This document shows positions 53,086-62,714 of a DNA stretch of 64,000 nucleotides, piece after piece. Source of the stretch: Malurus cyaneus samueli (Eukaryota > Chordata > Aves > Passeriformes > Maluridae); NCBI GenBank assembly GCA_009741485.1, contig CM019214.1, positions 4,818,533 to 4,882,532 of the forward strand, given 5' to 3'. The notes below the pieces were generated by a model. That model searched no databases, was not told where the DNA came from, and worked only from the letters and a program-made list of their open reading frames with translations. Position numbers and translations under genes: made by a program. Each line of letters opens with the position of its first letter. Position 1 is the stretch's first letter.

Positions 53086-54024
53086 CTGATTCATTTTGAT
53101 AACTCAGATTTTTTTATTATTATTTTAGTAGAAAAAAAAATAAAATAATCTATGGAAATAAAATAAACTCTTGGAACTCCAGTTGCAGTTTATACTTTCT
53201 TTTACAATTTTCAGTAGATTTGGATTTTTGTTTGTTTTGGTTGGTTTGTTGGGGTTTTGGTTTAATTGTAGAGCTTCACCCATTATTTATTTGTAGATAA
53301 TGCCTGATGAAATGAAACTGCTATATGTTGGGAAAGGTTGCTTGGAGCTTCTTTATGTTAGCATGTGAAGTACACATTTCCAGATTAAAAAATAAATTAC
53401 TGAAAAATATGATGCTGTAAATTCAGCAGGGAGTTGTTGCTAAAGGTAGATGCCTCCCCGTACCTCTAGGAGCTCTCAGTACTACTGTACTTTTTTTTTT
53501 AATTCATTGCTGTAAGTGTGTTACTACCTAAGTGCTAGTTTAGTACTCACAGTTGCAGTCTTCTTTTAAAATTTTTAATCTTTCTAAACTTATTGTGATT
53601 GTCACATCTCATTAAAAAGTTTAATGCCATGTACCGTATGAACAAAATTTTAACCAGTGCACTTTTTATCTGCTAGTGGTGTAAAACAGACAAAACAATA
53701 GAGCTGCTTAAAGATTTCTCATGCCTGTCTTTCTTACTGTGAATTTGTGCTAGCTGTTGATTCATTTTATTGGAACCACCAAGATGAAGCGACCTACCCT
53801 CTATATTTTTGGTAGCATTTCTCTTTTCCATCCCTCTTTGCTCTTGTTTTTTTCTTGTGGTCCTCTTTGTCCTTTGCAGCTGCTATCCTTGTGTTTACCC
53901 CAACACTAGTGCGATCAGAAACTTATCTTCAGGTATTTTACAGCTTCCCATGGAGCTTTGGGATTATTCAGTCTTGTTGCTCGTGCTGTGGTTAATCCAG
54001 ACTGCCTGTGTTTTTATTTTTCAG

Positions 54025-54126
54025 GAGACTGAAGCAGCAGTGCAGGCCAAGCAGCCGAATGTGGAAGAGGTTTTGTCTAAAGGGTGTCATTTATATAAGG
54101 AAAAATCAGCTACTCATCCAGTAAAG
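54025..54126 (+). CDS. DMD: Dystrophin exon 49 (spectrin repeat 19)
   Basis: This exon of 102 nt (34 codons, phase 0 to phase 0) is identical in length to human exon 49. It reads ETEAAVQAKQPNVEEVLSKG then CHLYKEKSATHPVK. The blocks AVQAKQP-VEE-LSKG-HLYKEK-AT-PVK are the strongest dystrophin match in the window. It forms the middle helix of R19. Human has Gln where this sequence has Cys after LSKG. The acceptor tatttttcag is good; the donor AAG|gtaatg lacks G at +5. The open frame extends upstream of the exon by chance (from 53809), but the splice acceptor and homology define the start. Confidence 0.97.
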
Positions 54127-57100
54127 GTAATGAAGCAACCTTTAGCAATATCCATTACTGTGTAATAGGTTATGCTTCCCCTGTTGTACACTTGTCCTTG
54201 ATGTGCTCTGTTTAAAATGAATAAAAGGACCTGGTAAATGGCATTTGTTCTGTTCTGTGATGGCACAGCCAGGGAAAATGTAGTGTTCCCAGCTAAAAAA
54301 TATTTTGCATATTGTGATGTGAATATTGTTTTTGACATTAAGGTTGTTCCACTCATTCAAGTGTAACTCACACTGAAAGCAAATGCAATTTTTGGTGCCT
54401 AATTATTGGCAACATGTAAAACTTTTTAAACTACTTTATTTTAAATTTCACTTTCATAAGTTTTTGTCAAATAAAAAAAAAAGAGCAAATTTTCTAGAAA
54501 AGGTAGGAGTCAAATCATAAAGAGAGAACTTGACTTTATTTTTTTATTATTATTTTTTGCATTTTGAATGAAAAAACACAGGGCAGCAGAACTTTCCCAC
54601 TCAATTTCTCTGCCAAATTTTTTCTAGAATGACTGAATTAAATCTGTTTTGGAGCAGAGGACATATTGTTAGGAGGGCTATGTTTCCCAGCACTTCTCTT
54701 TTAGAAAAAAAATGTACTGTAGAATCCTTTTCCTCAGCTTGTGAATCAGTTACCAGGGGATATTTTGCATGCTGTTCCTAAGGACTGTGTGGACCTTCAC
54801 TGAGACCAGAGTGTCATTTTCTGTCCTGTGGAATCTTGAAGGCATCAGCAAGCATCCTCCCATTCTGCTCATGTTCAGCTGCTTTTCGAGCAGGAGACCA
54901 AACTAGTGAGGTCAATACCACACAGGGAGACCCTGGGTTTGTTTGTCATTTTATAACTACTAATTAAGTATCTGTGAATATGACCCTTAAGAGATCCCAG
55001 AAACAGTAACAGAGGCTTGTTGATTACACAAGTATCTATTACCATTGTTTCTGACTGAACAGAGATAGCCAACTTTGTATTTAGAGCTTTTCCAAAAATA
55101 CAGAGACCCAAACCACAACTGGCAGAAAAAGTATTTCTTCACGAAGTTAGATGTCTGCAGGTGATCTCTGCTGTGAATTTCTTGTTTTTCTTGCTCTGTT
55201 CTGTCACTGTAGTTGGAGTATTATTTTCCTTCTTTTACAAAATTTCCACTGAGTTACTTATAAATTCCACCAGCAGATCTCCATTCATAGAAACACGTGA
55301 ATTAATTGATAGCCACTTCAGAAATTAATGCAAGAGTTGTTTGGTTTCTCTTCTTCTTTCCAGAACAGAAATGCTTAAGAGTCATTATCCCCTTTGATAT
55401 ATGTGCATTTTTAGTGATCCGTTCCCCAAAACATAATAAAATGCTGGAAGAGATAAATTCAAGGTGGCTCGAATGGGCAAAAGCAAGGCTCTGTTGGGTG
55501 TTTTCCTTGGCTGATAAACCTGATTTTTGTGGGGAACTGACATGTCATCTACACACCAAATGGATGATGGAATAAGAATCACACTGCAATAACTGCATTT
55601 ATTCATTTTGTGTGACTTCAGCGGCAGTCTTCGGGGAGCTTATTCCACATTTTAACAAGCAAAGCACTCAAAACAACAGAAAACTAGGGGGTTTGGCTTT
55701 CTACATTTTTTAATTGCTTGTAAAGAATAACAGAATGAATGTTGGTATTTTCAAGAGGAAGAACTAGTGTTTGTTTTACGTAAAACTGACAGAAGCATAA
55801 ATGATGTTGAAATGATTCTGTTTAGCACAAAATTCTGACATAGAAAGTACTCTGTGTCCATATACTCCAAGTGTTCACATAAAAGACACTGGAACCTGCC
55901 ACTTTTTACCAGATTTACCGGAAAAATATTACTCTTGAAAGATTATAAAGTTCCTCCAGTTGTAGTTTTGACAATGATATTATAAAACACGTCTGTGACG
56001 AAATTAGTAACTTGTGGAGTAGTGCATATTTAATTTCTAGTCCCTCTTTGATTACATTTTGCTTGTTTCATTGCATTCTGTAGTTCATTTAATTCTGCAA
56101 CCTGTGAAGTTAATTTCTGCTTCAATGTCTGTCTGGTACAATAAGTCATAAAGCAGTGGTTATTTGCTGTCAGGACTGTTGAATTGCTTTCTTGATGTTG
56201 TGGGTAGGGTTCCTTAAGTCATCTTTCTTCTTGAGTTACTTTCAGCACAATCAGCTACTGATATGTTTCAACTTGTATTCTTTGGCTAAAATCAAAATAA
56301 TTTTCTACACAAAAGGTATTTTGTGGAAGCAAAATATTTTAGCTCAGATTAAGGTGATTTTTAAAAGATATTAGCAAGATTGCAAAGAACTCAACATTTC
56401 AGAAAATTCTTGTGTCAGAGCTTCTCTGGTGGCCTTGGTTTAGGCTGAACCCTGCATAATTCAGTTCATGATATGGACAGCATTCACAGCACAAGCAGAA
56501 ATTCAGTACTTAGACTCATAGTTCTTCTTTCAGTATGTGGCATAGAAATATAAGATAAAATTGCATGGACTCTTTAAAAGCCTTAATTACTTGCATGGCA
56601 TTTCTTGACAAATTTGTAGATTATTTAGCTCTCTGAGGCAGCTTTGCTTTTTTTCCTACATTATTTCCTTAATTCACCACAAATCTTCCCATTCTTTTCA
56701 ATAAATGAAGTAGAGGTCCTATTGACTTATCCTCACCGCAAGCCTTTCCTGTGCTCAAAAGCAGTATGTGCCAGAAAATTAGAGATATCCCTGCCATTTA
56801 TGTGCATTTTATCTGAAATAATGTTCATAGTTAGAATTATTCTGCCATTTCCTAATGTTTAGCTGCTTATCTTTACAACCTTTACAATATATTCTCATTA
56901 TATTATTTTGAATATAAATTAAATCCCATGGATTTTTATTGACACATACTTAATCTTATCTCATAGTTATGTCACTGAAATAAGTATATTTTCACACCTT
57001 CACCAAGCACACTGAAATAGAATTTTCCAATGCAAGTCTGTAAAAACATTTTTGTTGGCAAATGAAATCCTCGTATATGCTGATTCAAGAGTCAAGAATG

Positions 57101-57892
57101 GGATGAGATGTGTGATCCTTTAAGCACTAGCACTTTATTAATCAGACCCATTCACTTTTACAAAATGGATTTCACAGGTTTGAAATGCATTTCTGTAAAG
57201 CTTTTGAAGGTGAGGGAGAGAGAGGTTACTGCTGGTGTCAGTGGCAATAGAAGGAATATAAGCCCCAATCTCATGATTAACAGCACTTAATCAGAACAGT
57301 TTATTCAGGAGAGGATTTCTGTGCCAGTGGAAGAGCTGTGGTTCCCTTGCCACAGCCCTCAATTTGTCTTTTCCTCTGGTGGGTGAGAAGTAAGTAGTGA
57401 TGAATTTATTTTCATTGTCCTCAGTATTGCATTTAAAAGACTACATTTCTGTCTCTAAATATTCATATCTAATTTTAGTGCTGTCAGTGAGATTAGTTCA
57501 CGAAAGGATGTTGACATCACCTAAATTGCACCAGTGCTGACATTTAAAGAAAATCTATAAAATCTGTGCTAAGTGCAACATATTTGGATATTCCTGCTTG
57601 TCACCAAAGCTCTAGAGTTGCAATTAGAGCAAAATTGTTGTGCTCAAAGAAGTTAACATTTTAATGCTTGTTTGTTAATTTATGCCAGATCTTATGCAAG
57701 ATCAAACTGTAATTTTGATAGAAGGGTTTAGAACTGGTACTAATACTCTGTTATTAGTGGTGTGGCTGTCACTTCAGACAACTCTCTCTAAAGTGTGGGG
57801 TGAGCATGTTTTATATTTTGTCATTGCTGGAAAGAAATCTCTGGCTCATATGTGTAAGAATGATCAAGCATCTACTCATGACAACATCAGAA

Positions 57893-58180
57893 TAATGGAA
57901 CAGAGTCCAACTTCTGGCCCAGCATGGGACAGCCCCAGAACCACCCCATGTGCTTGAGAGAGTTGTTCAAATACTCCTTGAACTCAGACAGGTTTGGAAC
58001 TGTGACCACTTCCCTGGGGAGCCTGGTCCAATGCCCAAACACCCTCTGGATGAAAAATCTTTTCCTGATATCCAATCTAAACCTTCCCTGCTACCTCAGA
58101 GTCTCTCTGAGTGCATGTCTATGTACATAATTCAATTTAATGAGCATGGTTCTTGATCCCTCTCCTATTGACTCCTGTCA
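57893..58180 (-). mobile_element. CR1 LINE fragment
   Basis: On the + strand it passes 'agttgttcaaatactccttg', 'tgaccacttccctggggagc', 'ctggtccaatgcccaaacac', 'cctctggatgaaaaatcttt' and 'tcctgatatccaatctaaac', the reverse of the CR1 region that precedes the 3' end. The last terminal bases are degraded. It is antisense to DMD. Confidence 0.9.
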
Positions 58181-58625
58181 TCTCATACTCTAAGTAATTA
58201 AAGTGCTTTTCTTAATAGGCATCCTCTTTCCATCATGGCTGTATTGTTGTTTCGGCTGTAGATCCAACTGGAGATTGAAATCATGGAATACTAAAAGCAT
58301 TCCTGAGCAGCATCAGTACTCTGTGCTGCTTTTTGTAGCAGAGAATCACAGAACAGTTTAAAAAGAAATGCTGTCTTCATTTTGAGAGTTTAGACATGTC
58401 AGCATAGAATTAGCAATGCTTCATCCTCCTCTACAGTCCTTAAAGCAAGGCAAAAAGAGAGGTAGAAACATTTTCAAATCTAAATGCCTCTCAGGGTTAT
58501 CTGAGGACAGATGTTTTTCACACTCCAGACTTTCACGTAGGTTTTGTTTAAAAGTTTAGCCATTACTGGTCAGGACTGTGTGCCCACACACTGAAGTTTA
58601 TGTCTCCCTGGAGACTCCTAAGACC

Positions 58626-59070
58626 TTATTTTTTTTTATTTTTTTTCTTTCCTTTTTTTTTTTTTTTTTTTTTTTTAATAGGTGGAAGAATAAATTCTGC
58701 ATTTGACATTACAAGTTGCAGAGGTTTTATTGAAAATACATAGCTCACCTCTCTATTTTAAGTTAAAAAATCAGCATCTCAGGTTGACAGTGACTTAAAG
58801 CCAGACCTCTCAGACTGGGGGGCTGTCCCTGGCAGGGTCAGGATCACATCTCGTGAGGGGAATCAAACACATCCCCAGGCAGGGCCATGGGAACAGGCTG
58901 AGCTTGGTCCAGGAGGTCAGTCTGTGGTCAGGACCAGGCATCTGTCCAGGTTCAGAGCTAGCCCTGAGCTTTAGCCAGAAAACTTTGAGGAGAAAAGATA
59001 TTTTTGGGACCCAGATCCAGGTGGAGTTTACTCATCCCTCTCCCCAGTTTGGGAAAATTCATTACTGTAT
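58626..59070 (-). other. Candidate processed retrocopy or LTR with poly(A) tail
   Basis: Read on the minus strand, GC-richer sequence (58801-58990) leads to AATAAA (58726-58731), then after about 50 nt a run of 24 A (58653-58676), continuing as an impure A-rich tract to 58626. This is the layout of a 3' untranslated region with a poly(A) tail copied into DNA. No parent gene was recognised, no clear target-site duplication was found, and an LTR with a poly(A) signal next to a T-rich microsatellite is an alternative. Confidence 0.35.
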
Positions 59071-59192
59071 ATTTCTGTTTGGGTGTTGTTTTTTTTTTTT
59101 TTTTTAAATCAGGTGATCCATCAGATGAAAAAAAAAAAGCTCACTTATTTTATTTTGCATTTATTTACATTTAAATTTGTTTGCATTACAAA

Positions 59193-59315
59193 GCTGTGTG
59201 GGTTGGGGCACTGAACAGACTGATCTATTGGGTGGCATCCCTGTCCATGGTGGGAGAGGAGTTGGAACTTGACAACCTTCAAGGTCTCTTCTAACCCACG
59301 CCATTCTATGATTCT
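59193..59315 (+). mobile_element. CR1 LINE 3' terminus next to exon 50 acceptor
   Basis: The sequence passes 'gggtggcatccctgtccatg' and 'ggagttggaacttgacaacc', ending 'ccattctatgattct', the standard CR1 3' end. It is about 120 bp long, in sense orientation, and its last base is 55 bp upstream of exon 50. Confidence 0.92.
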
Positions 59316-59370
59316 TTGGTCCATTAATTTATGGATTATAAATTTAATATATTGTTATTTTCTATTGTAG

Positions 59371-59479
59371 AAAAAATTAGAAGACTTGAATGCTGACTGG
59401 AAGGCAATACACCACTTAATTCGGCAACTAAAGGAAAAGCCAGCATTAGCAGCATTTGGCCATCTATCTTCAGGTGTCT
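59371..59479 (+). CDS. DMD: Dystrophin exon 50 (end of R19, start of hinge 3)
   Basis: This exon is 109 nt, the same as human exon 50: 36 codons plus the first base of a codon finished in exon 51, outside the window. It reads KKLEDLNADWKAIHHLIRQL then KEKPALAAFGHLSSGV. KLEDL---WKA---L---L matches helix C of spectrin repeat 19 with its core Trp. The tail corresponds to the start of hinge 3, the proline-rich spacer that allows the rod to bend; here it has fewer prolines than human. The acceptor tctattgtag has a short pyrimidine tract; the donor TCT|gtaagt is consensus. A branch point may be A59347 (ttaat), 24 nt upstream of the exon and outside the nearby CR1. Confidence 0.95.
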
Positions 59480-60516
59480 GTAAGTGCTTCAATATATTTG
59501 TTTCTTAAAATTAATTACAAATCACACATTAAAATGAAAATGACTGAAGATGGTCTAAATTAATTCTGCATCCTTAAAAGTGTTACTATGACATTCAAGC
59601 TGGTTTTTTTCACTGCCTTTTTATTTTATGCAAAGTATCCCAGAAGACAAATTAGATTATTCTTTGATGAAAATGTTGCAGAATGCTTTTCCAATTATTA
59701 CTGTTTCAAAGCAATTTCTCTTATATTCCATGAAGAGGTAAGATTTTTACTTTCTACATGTACTAATGGAGGAAATACTACAAAGGGAGATGAATTATTT
59801 AAATTAAAATATAATAATGCTATAGGTCAATTATCTGTAAATTAGTAACAATCTGAAATTCTGAAATTTTTATTACTGACAGGGCAATAAAGTGAGACTT
59901 TCAAAAACAAGTTTGTGTAGTCATAGAAAAGGTCACATGACAACATGGTAGGAGTAATTCTGCAGTTAAACATTAAGTCTGTGTTATACATCTCTTGGTG
60001 TGTTGCATTCATGTACACACAACAAGACACTTGATCTCCATTTCATTTAAATTATTTGGACAATATTTATGTTAGACGCTTCTCATATGTCTTTGCTCCT
60101 TCTTGTTCCCTATGAGAATTACAAATTCTTTTTTCCTCCTTGATAAATGGATTTTATATCCCAGTGCTTTCCTTTGAAATGTAGTGATTAAGCATAGATG
60201 AAAAAGAAATGTGTAATGGAAGCACTGTGGTCAATCTGAGTTTCTAAAGTCTTTAAGATGCTTGACTTGGTATTGAACCATTTCAGTTGATTGAATGAAG
60301 AATGTTACCTGCACAATTTGGAAAACCACTTATCATATGTGGGAGGAGAAGGAACTCTGTCCCCCCAACCCCTATCAGATTTCCTATAACTCAGGCTGGG
60401 ATACAGCTGAAGTAGTCACTGGGGATTGGATTTCACGTGGGATGTTGATCTCTCTTGTTTTTAGCATGTTTTAGTGGGTAACATAAAAGAAAAGCTTAAA
60501 TTAGAGAATTCTCTAC

Positions 60517-60555
60517 CTTCTACTAGTAGAAGTAAAGCACTAGTACTAGTACTAG
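60517..60555. repeat. Two adjacent 16-bp perfect palindromes
   Basis: CTTCTACTAGTAGAAG (60517-60532) and CTAGTACTAGTACTAG (60540-60555) are each self-complementary, seven bases apart. Both are centred on ACTAGT. Confidence 0.95.
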
Positions 60556-61351
60556 CAAAGCAGAAAAAACATTTTTTTCAGAGAAGTACATGATTTCTCT
60601 GTAGCGATTCCAGAAATGTTGGTATCAGAAGACAATCTAGCTCCTGTCCAAATAACATGAATGAATTCGAGCAGAGGAGGTGTCTTATTTGTGGCCTGTT
60701 GAAACTGACTGAAAAGGAGCTATTGTTTGGCTTCAGTCCCTTAGAACTGCTGTGGTTCCAGGGGAAATTATTTCAATTTTCTAAAAAGAGCCAAATATCA
60801 CTACTACATTTGAAGACTATTAGTACAACAGTATCCTTGCTTTGCATGATTTTGTTCCGAGGCATTCTATAGAAATTCATGTTATAACATGGGTGAATGA
60901 GGAGACATGTAATCATTTTTTGCTGTGCTAAACTTGCTGTGTCAGTTTTCTGTGTGAGCAGGTTATTCAGGTTCCAGAGGGAAGGAATGTTGACAAGTTG
61001 TGTGTTTGCTGTTACAAAAGAAATTATAATAATGAAACAAGAGCAAGAACACGGAGTAGTAATACAATATATTCTTACATTACGTCTTCTCTAGCTGAAA
61101 AATTGCAGAATTACTCACCTTAATGCAAGATGTAGTCTCTGACTGCTAACATTTCTGAGACTCTGCAGATGGAATTATACATGCAGAAAATGAATGCTGT
61201 GGTGTTCTATAAAGGATTAAGCAGGAAGTAAGATTGATTTCCCTTCCATTGTCAAGAACACTTTAAATTTGAACCTGTGCTTGTAGCACTAATTCATAAT
61301 TTTTTCTTTATTTGAGTCAGTTTATTGTGATTGCATCATTATAGGTGTATT

Positions 61352-61730
61352 GACATGGAACTGTAGAGTTCAGAAGGGACCTGGGGAGACATCTATTCCT
61401 CTTGCTCAAAGCACAGTTGATTAGTGCAGGTTGCTCAGGGTCATGTCCAGTCAGGTTTCTAGTATCTCCAAGGATGGAGACCCTACCACCTCTCTGGGCA
61501 ACTTTTTCCAGTGCTGAGCAACTCAGACAATAAAAAAAAAAAAAATTTCTTCATCCATTTAAATAAAATTTCTAGTATTTCAGTTTTTGTATGGTGCTTC
61601 TCATCCTGTCACTGGGCTGTCTGGATCTGTCTTCTTTACTCTCCCAATCATATATTTAAACACATGGATATGATCCCCCTGAGCCTTTTCTTCTCCAGGC
61701 TAAGACAGGTTTCCACAAAGATGGGAAATT
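61352..61730 (-). mobile_element. CR1 LINE 3' fragment
   Basis: On the + strand it passes 'ttcagaagggacctggggag', 'caggttgctcagggtcatg', 'tctccaaggatggagaccct', 'accacctctctgggcaactt', 'cctgtcactgggctgtctgg' and 'tgagccttttcttctccagg'. This is the reverse of a CR1 3' region, with an extra A run near 61531-61544. It is antisense to DMD. Confidence 0.92.
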
Positions 61731-62692
61731 ATATTTGCTGCTGCTAAGGTATTTTCATATTTCATTAAAAAAAATGGGAGGACAGGAGGGAAGAAATTGA
61801 ATGCCATTGGTCTAACCATTCTCTGCTGTAAGTTCTGCAGTTATTTTAACCACTTATGTTATAGATTTTTTTTTGGCCTTGTTTACTCTGTGCTGCTGAC
61901 TCTCATGAACCATTGGGACTCAAACTGGCTATGGGAGAGCCAGCTTTAACCAAGCCTCCCAAAAGCTAAACAATCTCATTAAAGCTCTTTCTTAAAGAAA
62001 AATGCACAAAATTATTTCAGAAGGATTTTGTGAAGCAATGGCAGTATTCCCTGCTGATAATTATTCACTTCCTGATCCTCTAGAGGCTTTTAGGGACATC
62101 AGGACTGAATAATGTTGACATGTACATGAGACCAGGGAATGAAGATGTAACTGGCTCATCTCTACTCCCTGTCAAGTATCATTTGGTCTGCTCTGGCTAC
62201 AAGGACTCAGACAGGGAGTCTTAAAAAATTCCATCTGGTGGCTGTTACAGAGTTAAAGAACCCTGGCTATAATTATTTCTCGGTCTGCATATTAGAGTTT
62301 CTTCGGCAGAAGCACTAAAAAAAAATAGTCCTTAATATTCCACCAGTCCAGAGTGCCCTCAGGCATAAGGAACAAGAACTACTTCTCCAGCTCAAAAAAT
62401 GTACTTAGCTGAAGGGTATGACTAAAACCTTAGCAAAGATTGACTTCCAAGATAAGATGAATCAGGAAGAAAATCACACTTGCTATCTGTACTTGACAGG
62501 ATAACGTGAAATGGTGTGAATGTCTCTATCCAAATACCTTGATGCATTGCTTAGCCAGCAGTTTGGAAACATTTTAAACGGAGAGACATGCAGTTCTGGA
62601 ATGTGCTTTTCCAGGAGGGAGAGTTTTTAATAGTCTAGTTAGCATTCATATGAATTATTTTTCTTCTTTTGTACCGAAGGGCTATCACTGTG

Positions 62693-62714
62693 TTTACTTA
62701 ATTAATTAAGTAAA
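62693..62714. repeat. 22-bp perfect AT-rich palindrome
   Basis: The stretch equals its own reverse complement for 22 bp, centred on AATTAATT with flanks TTTACTT and AAGTAAA. It is AT-rich, so chance is plausible. Confidence 0.9.

Larger units (their letters stand above)
34654..54024 (+). other. DMD: DMD intron 48
   Basis: This is the largest intron in the window, 19.4 kb, with donor gtaaat and acceptor tttttatttttcag. It holds a perfect 15-bp hairpin (36479-36514), a minus-strand LTR-like element (about 38550-39200), an avian-type minus-strand LTR (46458-46996), a decayed LINE esterase ORF (49911-50290), several G/T- and A/C-rich tracts and a 15-N gap (53071-53085). The stretches at 39.3-46.4 kb and 50.3-53.9 kb contain nothing I can assign. 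Confidence 0.9.
54127..59370 (+). other. DMD: DMD intron 49
   Basis: This intron of 5.2 kb has donor gtaatg and acceptor tctattgtag. Its 3' third is crowded with repeats: a minus-strand CR1 (57893-58180), a T-rich run with a candidate minus-strand retrocopy (58626-59070), and a sense CR1 tail ending 55 bp before exon 50 (59193-59315). About 54.2-57.8 kb is unique AT-rich sequence with nothing assigned. Confidence 0.9.

Noticed and set aside
53809..54165. 118-residue frame containing exon 49
   Set aside because: Only 54025-54126 is dystrophin; the upstream part is intron before a good acceptor and the downstream part is past the donor.
58341..58362. A very short CR1 3' terminus ('agaatcacagaacagttta')
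   Set aside because: About 20 bp of similarity only; too short to separate from chance.
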